From contig NC_037262.1 in NCBI RefSeq assembly GCF_000002425.4, forward strand, positions 4,629,619-4,693,618: a stretch of DNA of 64,000 nucleotides. The letters are read 5' to 3'. This document shows positions 23,756-36,759 of this stretch, in pieces (the stretch's first letter is position 1; each line of letters starts with the position of its first letter). The notes beneath the pieces were generated by a model, which did no database searches, was not told the origin of the DNA, and was given only the letters and a program-made list of their open reading frames with translations. Both the position numbers and the translations under genes were made by a program. The DNA comes from Physcomitrium patens (lineage: Eukaryota; Streptophyta; Bryopsida; Funariales; Funariaceae).

Positions 23756-24534
23756 GTGGCATAGTGGTACTTTGGGGTGCCTGCAGAATGGACGAGCGAT
23801 GATGTATCACAAGCGTTAACAAGCAACTATGTAGAGCTTTTTCTTTGTTTTCATGTTTTATTTTCTGATTTTATTCACATGTTTATTTTATACGCCCTTC
23901 TTTTTGCACATGATCACTCTCAACATCGAGCCAGTTTTAGCAGTCTCAGCTTATTCCATCCACCTTGCGTGTGGTGGAAGGGTGATTGTGATGAATACCA
24001 TGAAAGCTAAAATTGTTGCTTTACTTGGCTGTTGATGGTAGTTAGATTTCTTAATTGTAAACAGGAAGCCCTCCCACTCAATCATATTAATAATAACAAA
24101 CTTGAGTTTTGAATACAATAACAGTGGATTACTTAGGGTCACAACATTGTGAAACCAGAATGACAGAAGCTCAGGAGTCTACACTTGGCACTTAAAGATA
24201 TACATGTTTATTAATCCCATATCAAATGTTTTAGGTGGACACCACAAAACAAGTTCAATAAATGGTGTGATTGTCACACTTAGAGAAGACCACAATTTAA
24301 TTCATGTGGCATTCAGAAAACTTTGATCTATTATTTGGAGGATGTTTTGTGCATGATTATGCACAATTTGATTTTTGATTTTTGATTTTATTTTATTTGT
24401 TAATATCCAAAAAAATAATAGCATGGATAAAAGTTTCTTTCAATTTTAAATCAATTATTTCAGCATAATAAAGTAAAATTACCAATGCTATTTTGTTAAT
24501 AAGGTAATTATTCTTCAATATTTCAAATTTATGA

Positions 24535-24536
<2 letters not shown>

Positions 24537-24565
<29 letters not shown>
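24537..24565. repeat. (AT)n microsatellite
   Basis: About fourteen AT units. Confidence 0.88.
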
Positions 24566-24567
<2 letters not shown>

Positions 24568-25994
24568 AATATTGTAATGTTTATATCACCTACAATACCT
24601 TGTAGAATGCAATTTGGATGTTGTTATGGTTTATGCCATTTAACCCTTTTACAACATTTTAAATGTATATTAAGAATAATAAATAACAAAATATGAGTTG
24701 GATTTCTTTTGAACCTAACTATCAAAATAATAAAATTACATAATTGCATAAGTAAATATATATTTTTTGGATTTTATAATATAAGACCCATAATTTATTG
24801 AAATAATTAACAATATTTTTATTTAAGATACGAGTTTTTATATATTTTAAAATAAAAATTGTCGATCTTTAAATTTGATTTTGGGTTTTTTGGAAATTTA
24901 TAGAGAATATTATAAATATTAATTGTAATAATATAATTGTTATATTTAAAGGATTAACAGCCAATTTCTTTGTTGTGTTTAAAATATAGATATAAGATTT
25001 GGGTTTAAAAAATTAATTTAATAAATCCTCACTAGGTACCACATCTGTATCCAATCTTCCACTTTTTAGTGTTTTTGCTGATGGTTATATTCTTATCAAC
25101 TTCTATATTAATAAAAATGAAAAAGTGGTAATTTGTTGATATTGTAGCTTCTACTATTGATAAAGACTATTTCCAAAGTTGTTTCTTATTGTGATTCTAA
25201 AATTAGGTAATTTGTAAGTATTTATTTGAATTTAGAAAACAAGAATAATAGTTTTCAGATTGTAAAGAAATTACAGAAATATGTCCAATGGACTTTGGTA
25301 ATTTAATACAAGTGTTCTATAAAAAAACATTAAAAGAATTTGGCTTGAATAACAATAATATTGATAATTGATGTGATATTGCACCATGCAATCTTGGATA
25401 TAAAAGTCTATCAATTAACTGTTAATAACACAAATTAATTTTGCAGTTACTTAAAAAACTTACAATAGTTCTACAATTTTATTCTCTACAATATTACCTA
25501 TTATATTTTGGCTTTAGCAAATAGAAAATTAAGTTTTAAATTGTATAGATATTATAATCCCAATGTGTTAGCAACAATGTTATTAAACCATTGAGTAATT
25601 AACCAACTAATTATTCATCTATCTGTTGTCTATTTTTAAAAACTGATTAAGAATTTCCTTTTGATATTATAATACATTTTTATGTATTGAACGGTTGATG
25701 TTATACTTACTTTTTGAATTAATTAAATAAATATAATCACTTATAATTTATAATTTTATTTTTCATACCTAATTTTTCACAAATAAGTACTCTTGTAATT
25801 GCTAAATTATAACAAAATTGGGAATGCAAATTTTAAAACGGTGATTAATTGTTTTTGCTTTCGTTGAACTTATATATTTAATATGTAAATTATTTGATAC
25901 CTCATTAGTTTATTTCTAAATCTTAATAAATAAGAACACATATACTACGTAATTTGTATTGTAATTTAAATTATTTTCTATAATTACAAAGTGA

Positions 25995-26016
25995 TTTTTT
26001 TTTTTTTTTTTTTTTT
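25995..26016. repeat. Poly-T tract (22 T)
   Basis: Twenty-two consecutive T. Confidence 0.88.
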
Positions 26017-26646
26017 AATTGATGCAACACTTCAAATTGCTAAAAAATCTTTTGCAACCATTCTATCAATTTTTGCTCTTTAGATTATAAATATTTCATC
26101 TGACAGATGTGGTGAGCTCTTTGTTTAACATGTGTTCCGATATATTTACACATCATTATGCGTGACAATATCTACACCAAATTAAGTTACAGAACCCACG
26201 TCATTGTCAAAAAGTTTTAAAACTTATTTCGTCATGTACAACTAAATATAAAAATACTAGTGGTAGTGAATTATTAACCATCCTGCTCTTGACTGAGCAG
26301 ATTAGAACACAATTTAAGCCTCAATGTGTCACAAGAACTATACAGTATTAAGTTCCAATCTGAGAGTGCTGCATCACAATATCCTCCAATTGAAATCTAA
26401 ACAACCATCAACATTTATCACATCCCAAACTAGAAAGGAAACTATGACATAACCAGTGATCAGATTATATGTCAATTCAAAGAGAAAAAATCTCAGTTAA
26501 ACGGGTCCCTCGGTACTCATATCCGGTGACAAAGTAGTTAAAAGAAAGGAGCTTTGTGCGTGATTATGTGGAACTGTAACTTAAACAAATTCTTAAGGGT
26601 GCAGGTCAAAGTTGATGACTCCCCGGCATGACACTAACCCCCGTCG

Positions 26647-26786
26647 TCAAAAATGAGGTACCCAACTTCTGGTTCCCGTTTAATGTAATGCTCATATCAT
26701 GGGGTAACACTACTAAAATACTACTCTAATCTACCCACTTCTGCTGGCTATTCGGGCCTCACTCGCAGACGAAGCTCGAAATCTAC
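26647..26786 (-). other. Segment downstream of CRF gene 2 shared with CRF gene 1
   Basis: Diverged copy of 16116-16280 in the same position relative to the stop codon. It marks the extent of the ancestral duplication on the 3' side. Confidence 0.6.
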
Positions 26787-27002
26787 AAAAAATATATTTA
26801 TATGTAATAATCTCGTGAAGCTCAGGTCGGCTTCGAACAGCGTTCAGAATAATTCGGGTCGACTCTCGAGGGGTATCATGCAGTGTGAGCTCTCTCTCAT
26901 CACTTTGTTGAAGTAGCAACCTGGGGTGGCTTTGAGGAGAAATAGTTCGGCACTCGAGTGTGATAGAATGAGGAAGGTGGGATGTATTGGTAGCTTCGGA
27001 GA

Positions 27003-28592
27003 TTAAGCGACGAGAATGTCGGTAGAGTTCAACCAGTCCAAGCCTTCGCTGTAGTCACACTCGAATGCCAGATCACCCAAGTCACCCCCCAAAAAATCGA
27101 ACCCGGCGGCGATTTCTAGCGCGTCGTCTGGTGAACCGCATTCACCGTTGACACCTGGGAAATCGAACAAGAAATCCGACAAAAACACGTCTCCCAGATC
27201 GCACGCACTCTGGACTTCCGCTAAGCCATTGCTCTCATTCAAATTTTCGGAGTGGTCCGAGTCCGAATCAGACTGGTTCTCCGAGCTGCTCTCGTAGAAG
27301 CCGTCGCTAGCCATTACGCTAGAGGACGGCGACCGCTCGCAAGCGGTGAGGCTGGAGCAAGGCGACCCCTCCGACCCATCACCTGAACTAAATGACGACG
27401 GTGAACGCATCAAGTACTCACAATCCTCACTAAAGTTCTCCAAATCCTCGCTGGGATTGTCAAACAGGTCATGGTCCAACATAACCTCATCTAAAATATC
27501 GTATGCATCCAACACTTGCGTTTCCTCGTCATCGCAGCGGTACATGCAGCTCTCTGTACTGTCCGCGTCCGTAATCCTCTCAACTTCCACAGCGCACAAT
27601 GGCTCCGAACTACACCCACCTCTCCCAACTTCCACCTCCTTCCTCTCACACGTCACCCCCTCCTTCTTACAACTTCGAGACCCCTTCGCCAATGCCTCAA
27701 CTTTCTTCGTGCTCTTCTTCGACAACACCTCACACGCGGATTTCGTCGTCGTCGCTACTTCAACCTTCCTCCCCGCACTGAAATTCGTATGCGCAGCGGG
27801 TCCGCGAATCTCCCGCGCAGCTTTATCGTATGCCTCTGCTGCTTGCTCCGCGGTGTCGTACGTTCCCAACCATAGCCGAACTCCTTTAGAAGGATCCCGG
27901 ATCTCGGCGGCCCACTTCCCCCACGGCCTCTGCCTTACGCCCCTGTACTTTTGAGGCTTGCCATCGCTCCTGGCCGAAACTGAGGCAGCCATCGCTACTG
28001 GCTTGGCCGTAGCCAGAGGATTAACATTTGACACTTCAACACTTCTACCAACATTAACTGAAGGAGCAGCGCTGCTGTTCTTTGTCTTGACTACAGACAT
28101 GGTTGCAGTAACCCTGGGCACCTTCTTCTCCGACATCTTGGGAGCTATCCTTTTTGATTGCCACGATTTCTCATAAAAATTGGAAGACTCAAATACCGCT
28201 TCGTTATCAATCTGTCTAGCGTAGCTCACAGGGCAATGCATTGCCTCGGCAGTGAAGACGGTATGGTAACTCGGCACCTCGGGTTCATCGAGGTCACTGT
28301 CAGAAGAAGACTCTTCGGCAGCGAAGGTCTCTGAGGACAAGTGAATCTCACGCACTAATCTTCTCTGCGAATTTCTAACCATGCGGATAGTGTCCTCCTC
28401 GTCACTCGACGAATCGGTTGCGTCGGGGTCCGTGCATATCACTCTCACCCTCTTTTGGGCTCTCTGAAACCCGTTGCCTCTAACGGTCTCTCCGTGGGGA
28501 GAATACTCTCGCTTCACGGTCTCTTCAGACATTGTGTTCAAGACCTTTCTCTTCAACGAAAGAGAAGACGCAATCTTGTCACACCCTTCCAT
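27003..28592 (-). CDS. CRF: Cytokinin response factor (AP2/ERF transcription factor), copy 2
   Basis: Single-exon gene of 529 aa, same strand as copy 1 and about 9 kb upstream of it. I start at ATG 28592 ([11 protein letters not shown] at -3 and G at +4). The open frame to 28808 begins with GTG and has no ATG, so the upstream 72 codons are probably 5' UTR. CRF domain at about 47-84 ([20 protein letters not shown], then RRLVREIHL). AP2/ERF domain at about 215-272, differing from copy 1 by one residue (GPAAHTNF for GPTAHTNF). SPSSF motif at about 397-401, then an acidic C-terminus with [13 protein letters not shown] and final [11 protein letters not shown]. Residues about 207-340 are almost identical in DNA to copy 1, while the rest is clearly diverged, which points to gene conversion. 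Nuclear transcription factor role as for copy 1. Confidence 0.95.
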   Translation of the reverse strand: MEGCDKIASSLSLKRKVLNTMSEETVKREYSPHGETVRGNGFQRAQKRVRVICTDPDATDSSSDEEDTIRMVRNSQRRLVREIHLSSETFAAEESSSDSDLDEPEVPSYHTVFTAEAMHCPVSYARQIDNEAVFESSNFYEKSWQSKRIAPKMSEKKVPRVTATMSVVKTKNSSAAPSVNVGRSVEVSNVNPLATAKPVAMAASVSARSDGKPQKYRGVRQRPWGKWAAEIRDPSKGVRLWLGTYDTAEQAAEAYDKAAREIRGPAAHTNFSAGRKVEVATTTKSACEVLSKKSTKKVEALAKGSRSCKKEGVTCERKEVEVGRGGCSSEPLCAVEVERITDADSTESCMYRCDDEETQVLDAYDILDEVMLDHDLFDNPSEDLENFSEDCEYLMRSPSSFSSGDGSEGSPCSSLTACERSPSSSVMASDGFYESSSENQSDSDSDHSENLNESNGLAEVQSACDLGDVFLSDFLFDFPGVNGECGSPDDALEIAAGFDFLGGDLGDLAFECDYSEGLDWLNSTDILVA

Positions 28593-31500
28593 TATGCTGA
28601 CCGTGCCGAAAAAACTCTGTTCCAAACCTAAATAACAAGCTAAAATCTCCGTCGCCTTCAATTTACTCAGTTTGAAATGCCATTCACTGTGAAAGCCATC
28701 CTCCACTTCAACGTAAACTGGCTGACCGAGATGAGTGTGGACAAGTTGTACACCCCGCGTAACAACATCTGATGCTAACTTCACGTCCTCGCACCATTCT
28801 GTACACACTCCTTTCGAAAATTTTCCTAGACCTCTCTATTTCCACCGGACAATACCAGACTACCTAACTACTCACAGAGTTCATATCTCTGGCGGAAATG
28901 GTTTCCTTTAGTACCTCCAACAAAATGTCGCAGCTGCAACACCAATGCTTCAACAACACTTTCCAGATTGTGAAGACTAGATGATAGACAAGGCCTGGTG
29001 AAGACTAGCCTCGCTACTAGCACAGCGCGATCTCAAGACAGACAGCACCGTAACGGGGTGAGGAAGATGGCGCAGGCAGACAAGCACCAAAGAGGAGGGA
29101 GACCGGCTTTGTAGTCGTGATGATGGGCGAGTTGAGGGAGAGTGGCGGCCAGTCTTTCCGTGCTACATGCGCTATTATAAGAAATCTGTCACGGCTGCGT
29201 GTCATGTTCCCTTCCGCGTCGACGGTCTCTCTTCATCCAAATGTTCCATCCCTGATCTTCATTGCAGCAAGCATTGGTCACTGAAATTGAGGGGGGCATT
29301 TACTGTTGCTCACTGTCAATAATTACGTTGAGCCAATTACGCCAGCCACGAAACAAATGGTTTTTAAGCTTGCTAGGAGCTCACTATGGCACCCATTGTG
29401 AGCAAATAAATTTGGCTGCCACTGTTCCTGCAATGTGACCTACATTACAAAAATTTCATGTGCGTTCGTCCCGAGCATGTGTAAAGGGCACAACCAAGCG
29501 TGTGCACAGCTCATATTCTTTGACAACAATTTTATTTATCCTCTTGGCAGTAAGTGGAATTAACAAGAACGATGCAGGGATCTCTATCCCCCGTGTTTGG
29601 ACAGGCATATGAGCGCGTGTAATCCTGATGGCATTAGTTTCCTTCGAGTTTCTGCAAAACTGGACACAATCGTAACTGATGAATGTTGCTTCAGAAATAA
29701 CTCCAACACGCGTGTATATTCCATTAGCTGTAGGAGTAATTATCAATGTAGAAGACGAAGGGTTTTTCGGAAGTGACAATCTTTTTACATTCGCCCATGA
29801 TGGTGTTTTGTGCTTCAGAATTCACACATGCAGTCTGTATCCAAAATTCTGATTTTGTTACTTTGAACTCATTTGCTCTTTGTCCCTCAATAAGGAACTG
29901 TATTCTGAGGTCACGTGTACCACGAGGAAATCGCCACGGTGTTTCCAAGCCCTCGGCAATGTCGATCTCGCCAAGTACATCTGAGAAACAGCACACAAGA
30001 GATATTGCGACCAGTTGGCGGTTAGAGCGCGTGCCATTTTGTGTTTTATCAAGTTCAAAACGCGCTGGGATCACCTTCGCATGTAAAAGAAATTTTCACG
30101 TATTAGGGATTGTATGAGTAATTGCAGTTCACTATCCTCCTATCCCAATAGAAAAATACCAAAAAGAAAACAATAAAAAGAAAACAAAAAAATTGGCAGA
30201 TTCACCCAATTTGCCTTCGATCGTACGCAGAGCACTCTAAGTGAGCCAGAGCAGGTTGAAGGTGAGGTGAGAGAGCATACGGACATGCGAGATGGGTAAA
30301 GATGACAGGAGCCAGAATACTGTCGTGCCATAGCTACTAGCGACATGACTAAACTGTGCAAAGGTGAGTTTGTTGCAGTACAACTCGAGGATCAATGGAG
30401 CAACGCATCAATGTGCATCAAGGGAAAGAAAGGCGAAAACGTCTGTTAAACTCAGCATTCCGCAACTCACACACGGACGAAAGAGCCAAAGCACAACTCT
30501 ACCAGGGATACTTCGGCGTCGGTGGTCATGAATTCACAAACCAGTCGATAGAAAAAGCATGTACATACTTATGTGTATCTTTGGTTCAAATACGTGGCCT
30601 GCTCAATGTCATGCATTTCACCTCACAATAACGTCACTTATCAGCAATTCAACTACTTGAACTGAATGAGCTTATTCTTTTGGTGAATTGTTCTAGCTAA
30701 GAAACCCAACCCTTTCTGAATCGGGTGCACCCAAAAGTGAGGTGCAAAATAATGCACCAACTGCACAGCCGAACCCCTCAAAAGAAGGCTACAATGCAGA
30801 TCAAAGCATCCTAATCTGCTTCATCGACAAAGACCGATCCCCGCCTCAGTCAAACCTTCTCTTGTCAGAAAACTACAAGCCTCTACTTGCCTCATTGTTG
30901 GTCTTCTACACAAAAAAAATAGACGTATTCCCATCTAGAATTCAAGGTATCATGGTCAATGAAATTGAGGGTACTTTGGTGGTGGAAGTGATGAGTGGGA
31001 GTGTGGCTTAGCCTTTGACCAGAAGAGGGAGTTTGCTTGTGGCCAAGCCTACTACTTCTGAGGGGCCTGGTTGTAGCCCAGGATCACCCTAAATCAGCTT
31101 TTAGGGCTCAGGGTTTATGACTTAGGGCTTTGTGTTACACAGGATCCATAGAAAAGGAGTGAATGATCCATCACTTGCTGCTATTGCTGCTACCATCACT
31201 TGAACTGTGAAGCCCATGCTTATTTTTCTTCTGACTTTCTTCCACTGGCTGGAAGAATTCAGAGTCCCATGTGCACAATTGAGGTCTCTAATCAACCTCT
31301 GTGGCAGCAACGTGATGAGGACAAGGTGTGTGTATGGACTAAAGGCAGAAAAATAGAAGGTGGTGGTGGAGGTGGAATGGTCGAGCATTCATACCAGAAT
31401 CCATCCATCGTTTGACTTAGTTGAGGCCAATGGAAGTGCACCCATGCCACATGAAAATTTGGGTTGTGATACACAATTGGGGAAGTTCGAGGGTAGAGAC

Positions 31501-34500
31501 AAACCCATATCCACATGAAACCCTAAACCCCTGGAGTGTGGTTCATATATATAGTATGTTTAAAAATATAACAGTGGAAAGTCAAAAATAAATCTAAATC
31601 TAAATAATCTCGTGGAAACTTTCTTGAAATCTTGGCTGTAGTAATCAAGTGTGTTTGTGTCTGTCTTAATACCACTCTTACCAAAACATGCATCTAATTT
31701 TAGTTTCATCCCATTTTGACACACAAGTGGAAGTTCCACTCATAGCAGGGTTTGTATTGACTTTGATGTCAAAGAAAGGTTGAACCTTTCGAAGTCAGGG
31801 TTCCATACTAATTTTGTTTAATTTATCACTGGAGTTCTTACACTCTGCATATGTAACAAATGTAATAAAGTAAATAATTTAATCAAATCAAATCTGAGCC
31901 ACCTCAAATAAATAAAATCATATTTATTTGGTTAGCTACTTCCACCAAAATAAATATTGAACTATATCCTCTGATACGACTTGGTAATGGATCTTTAAAA
32001 GAATGGAATTTTGTTGTGAAAATAATGATAACAAAATAGTTACACTACAAATCTATTTCAATAACAAAGTAGAACAAAACAACTCAAAAACAGTGGAATC
32101 TCACACCCAAAAGAAAAGAGATTGCAATTCAGCTTCCCAAGTTTGGTTACAAACTAGGACTTGGAGGATTGGAGATAACTTCGCTACCACTAAATTATAT
32201 CATCTAAACTACAAACAATTGATGTAATAAAATGATTTTGCTTTTGTATTAATTTATTTCTATCTGTGGGCTGTAAGTTGTTATTCTTAAAGTATGCAGG
32301 TGCAATAAAGATTGCCATATTTGACGAGGAATGACTGGGAGAAAGTAGGAAATCAATCTCATTAGAAATTTCCCAACCATTATTTTCACGAATAGTACAG
32401 CATTTACCAATGAAAATAGATCAGCTTTAAAACTAATGAATATTTCACCAACCATTATTTAGAGCAGCTTTAAAACTAATGAATATTTGACAATAATGTT
32501 TGTCTATTTTTGAAAACATACAGTAATATTGCTGATAGAAGGTCACCTGTTTAATTCCACTGCTTTATCTACATTACATGCCATAAATCATAAAATTGTG
32601 ATTCAGATTAACACCTAACACACGCTACTTTGTCCAGATAATCGAGAGTGGATTTCACACCCAAAATCCCTCTTCAAAAAAAACTGATTATTATTATGAA
32701 AGTTGCGCATGCTACTCCCACAAAATCTGCCAAGATTTGGTTTTTTAGTTATCCCTTAGTGATCATGCCTTTATAAAATTAACCCAATTTCCTTATTTAT
32801 GAAGCCAGCCTCTTCAACACCATCACATGCCTAATACATTAAAGGCCTGGCAGAAATAGGCAGCCTGTGAACTGATAACTACAAATGAGACTGATTAATT
32901 AATCAACTGAATATTATATGGTGAAAAAAAGAGGAAGGCATTCTAAAAAGCTCCCTGACCAAGGGTTCAAACCCTGCTGACACGCCCACCAGTTCACATG
33001 GAGCCAACACAAATAAGTTAACTGGGTATCTGTCAACCCCACGCAGGCAGCCCCCTTCATGCTATTCTGGTTCCACATCAGACTCGTCCACCTAGGCTCG
33101 TTTCAAACCTCCAACTAGATCTATTTCCATCCGAGTGGCACTGCCACGTGGAATTTCGAAGACTTGCACCACGCCGAGTAGCTCTTCTCGTGCTTGCGCT
33201 GCCTCACTGCGTTTTAGATCAATGCCAAAAATTGACGAAATGAGATGCATCGAAGTGATTTTCAGTGACAAATGAGCACTAGTCTTGAATTGTTCAAGCT
33301 TGCGGCCTACATTTACAACCTCGAACCCTCAATCGACGAATGAATCATGGTAAGATTATGGAGTGAGTCCTCTGGAAATGTGAAGATATCAGAGGCTGCA
33401 ACTGGTGTTTTACGTTTAGGGACTGGTTAATGGATTGATCGGATGAGATGGGCATCTTAGCATGGTCAGTTTCCAAAATTTCTCCCTGGATCTCTGCTGG
33501 TCGAACCCACCCACGAGGTTCTACCAAAGATAGCTCCTCGGTTGGGTTCACAAGCGCAGCGTTGTTGGATGCTAGAGCCTCGCCGAGGCCTGGGCCGTGC
33601 CGCAACACCTGCGGCAGGAGTGCTCCTCCGCTTGCCACTTTCGTAGAATTTCGCTTTTGCGCAGATTTTAGCAAGGCTAGATTAAGCTGTGTGACGACCC
33701 AGGTTTTTAATACACAGGGTTACTGCAAATGAGGGAAATGGCCTGACATTCAGAGACGAGCGTCAGAGACGGTCTCTCGTTCTGCGTGGAGTAACCGCAA
33801 AACGAACTCGAGTACTGTGTTCCCAGAATATTGCGCACAAACGTTGGATCCACCTGTCCGATTTGCCGTGTCACCTGGACAAGAATTTCCCGGTATGCAG
33901 CGTTTGGAAATTGTATCCAAACATGGTCGATTTGTCGTCGCCACCTTCGCCCATGACTGCAATGTCACTAATCTTTGCCTCGGCACTGTCCTGATGAAAC
34001 TCTGCACTCATCGGCACCCTGATTGACGGATTGTTGGTCACTCCCACCCTATAATTGAAAAAAATCCTCGTCATGTAGTCACGAAGTCGCAAGTTAAAAA
34101 GAGTGGATCTCTCTCAGAATTTCGGAGCTCCAGAGAGTGTTGGAGGTGGATGTGCAAGGAGATAAGTTAGGTGAATGAGCATGTTACCGGAGATGGTGCA
34201 GGTAAATGCGGTTGAGAATAAATTCAATTCCATTGAACGGCATTTGATGTCAGAGGATATACATCGCCGCTTTTTCACTTCTTTTTAATTCGGAACGTGC
34301 TTATCACATGCCGAGACCTTTTTCAGAAGCATGCATGTTGTCGCTATTTGAAGTGATTTTGCTTTTTCTTTCACGCAGGTTAGAAAAGATGTTTCAAGTT
34401 GAGTGAAGACGAAATGTGAAGAAGGCGATGGTGATGGGGGGTGGCGAGGCTGCAAGGCTCCGCAGAATCCGGAAAGGCGCATTTTGAAGAAACTTAGCTA

Positions 34501-35489
34501 TGGCGTCTAGGATTTCTGATTGGATCCAGTTTGAGGCAAACGTAGCGCTCATACGAGATTTGCATCACATTAGATTCAGAAACACTAAGCAAATAGTTTA
34601 GCTCAAGTCACTGAAGGAAACGAGCTTAGTTAGGAAGCAGTATTTTCTAAAATATCCAAAACCCAGAAAGAATCAGTTGTAGTATCGCGCGTGTCAGCAA
34701 CACGACTGAAGGACAAGGAGCCTCACCCTGACGGACGCTGAGCACCGCAGGAGCAGAACGGAAGTAGCAACCGTCGCATACAGAGTACCACTAAAACCCT
34801 AAACTCGGCATTTCAATTTGCTGACTCTGTTTTGTAATGCATCATGATCTCAGGAGTCTCAACAGCACATCATCCACTCGCCGACCTCCCCTCGCATGGA
34901 AAGATCATAGCCTTGATGGACTCTCTCGAATGCCACGGAGTAAACACCCAGGACCACCAGACCATCAACCCGGAGGACAACAACACAGAGGGGTGGATAG
35001 TTGTATCAAACAAACTTTTAACAAGAAATATGTCCATCGCAGGCCCTTCACCAAGTAAAAAACGGCCCATCACCTCCAGCATCGTAGATAACAACATCTG
35101 AAGTGCAATTAACTTATAAGACACCCCAGAATCCGCATCACCCTACCCACTAATATTACACATAACTATGAAAACATCAAGGCTTTTTGATGGATTAGAT
35201 ACAAGTTGCACCACTAACCAACATAGGACATGGTAGCAAAAACATCACTACTTATCTATTGGAGTCAATCCAATGGATCAACCAATGGCAATCTTTGGAT
35301 GACAGAACCTCTATTTGCCACATTTTAGCATTCATCAAAGTGTCACAAATCAACAATGAATTCTAATTCAATGAAGCACTACACCAATGGATTGAGGTTG
35401 ATGTTAAGGACATGAATTTCAAAAAACTAAAAGATCAATAAATTCTTTTGTAATTCAAATAGACTAAAAAATCACTCAAAGATAGCATA
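28593..35489. other. Upstream flank of CRF gene 2 and spacer, no gene recognised
   Basis: GC-mixed to about 31500, then variable. The only notable frames are two overlapping minus-strand ones (29456-29779 and 29724-30074), in different phases and with no known domain, and a 109-codon minus frame at 33345-33674. A box-B-like GGTTCAAACCC lies at 32964-32974. No retroelement similarity was recognised. Confidence 0.45.
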
Positions 35490-35955
35490 GTATTAAGCTA
35501 GAATGGCTATTGCCAAAGACAAGAAGATTAGAAAATCTTGAAACTAGATTAAGAACTAAAAAGACGTTGACTCTTATCATTAAGAAGACTTCATTTTTGC
35601 CTCCATATATACTATCTAACTAAGAGCTATGTAGTGATGTATTATAGAACTTCTAATATGTGTTTATTTTGCAAGACATGTATTTTAACTTACAAGACAT
35701 GTATTTTAACTTACAAGATAAGTTTCTTATATGCACACCACATTGTTAGTTTGTACCACAAGCTACATACACTTGTGATACATCTTTAACTTGTTAGCTA
35801 AGTTTTTAACCTACTAATCAACTATAAACATATATAAAGTACAATACATATCTATGAAGCTTTTAAGAAGCATCACCATAAGATAATAACAAATCTACTT
35901 GTATTTATCTTCTATTTAATACTTTTTATCTAGATAAATATATATGTTTGTGACA
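35490..35955 (-). repeat. 3' LTR of chromovirus fragment D (incomplete)
   Basis: On the minus strand begins TGTCACAAACATATATATTTATC after a purine tract. It follows the C/E LTR, including the AATAGCCATTC segment, and fades out near 35490, short of the usual end. Confidence 0.75.
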
Positions 35956-35996
35956 TTATCTTTCCTTTTAGACATAAGTTCTATAATAAACAATCA

Positions 35997-36312
35997 TCAT
36001 ATGTTGAAGAAGTCCAAGATGCAACAAATTGAGTTTGCCATATATTCCAATCTTTGTTCCTTTTAAAGATGATTGATAGGAAGACCATCTTATTATTCAA
36101 TCATTGTTAAGGACTTTATAACTCCTTTCAAATAAAATATTTTGAATGTAGTGAAGAGTTCTTTTTACCTCCAATAAAATCATCAAACATTAATGGTTAG
36201 GATTTTCATCTTTATTATGTTGTCTTAGAGGTTGTGATAATTATAATGTCTCGTCCGATAAGTCAGCAAATAATAGCTCTTAAGTTGAATCTACTAGTTG
36301 TTGGTTTTCTAT
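35997..36312 (-). pseudogene. ORF3 of chromovirus D (internally deleted)
   Basis: Fourth copy of the extra frame. The start codon reads ATA, followed by ENQQLVDST; later parts match LFERSYKVLNND and ILDFFNI, then the shared TGA (35997-35999). About 105 nt in the middle are missing and frames shift. It supports the same start and end as copies A and C. Confidence 0.55.
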
Positions 36313-36390
36313 CTTCTTAGTTCCACAAATATATAAAAATTACAAACAAAGATAGAAGGTAGAATGCTATCTTCTTTAGATCTTATTAAG

Positions 36391-36446
36391 AGTTAAGAGT
36401 TAGATAAGTCACAACTTTTGGTACATATAATATGGGACATTCAATA
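36391..36446 (-). repeat. 3' LTR start of copia G (truncated)
   Basis: About 55 bp (minus strand TATTGAATGTCCCATATT...) matching the first part of the LTR at 41069-41221. Preceded by the polypurine tract GGAAGAAGAG. Confidence 0.65.
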
Positions 36447-36759
36447 CTCTTCTTCCAAAAGTGAGACTTAATTCTCTATTGAAACAAGACCTAACATATT
36501 CCTAAAAGCTAAAAATTTATCTCTAGGAAGAGATTTTGTAAAGATTTTTCCTGTCATCCACTCTATAAAATAATACTCCAAATCAATTTGGGTTCATAGT
36601 CTTGATACTCACTAAGTTGTTAATGACAGAAAGCAAGGAAATAAGATTCCTTACTAAAGGCACCGAGGGCGAGTATTGGAGATAGCTACTATCTCTTAAA
36701 GAAAAATAGCATAGCCTTGGACAACTATAAAAAGAGTCGGCTAGTACAACTAATAAGAC

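Larger units (their letters stand above)
23760..26646. other. AT-rich spacer between the CRF genes, no gene seen
   Basis: Strongly AT-rich from about 24000, with an (AT)n run at 24537-24565 and a T22 tract at 25995-26016. No frame of note and no recognisable repeat family. Confidence 0.55.
35490..36390 (-). mobile_element. Chromovirus fragment D: ORF3 and 3' LTR
   Basis: Minus strand: the tail of the A/C/E-type chromovirus, from just after pol (CATTCTACCTTCTATC near 36370) through ORF3 to its 3' LTR. The upstream part of the element is absent; the fragment meets copia element G at about 36390. Confidence 0.75.

Noticed and set aside
28593..28808. 72-codon N-terminal extension of CRF gene 2 (and 13 codons for gene 1 up to 18146)
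   Set aside because: The extended frames begin with GTG and TTG and contain no earlier ATG. The first ATG in each has suitable context, and the CRF domain lies behind it.
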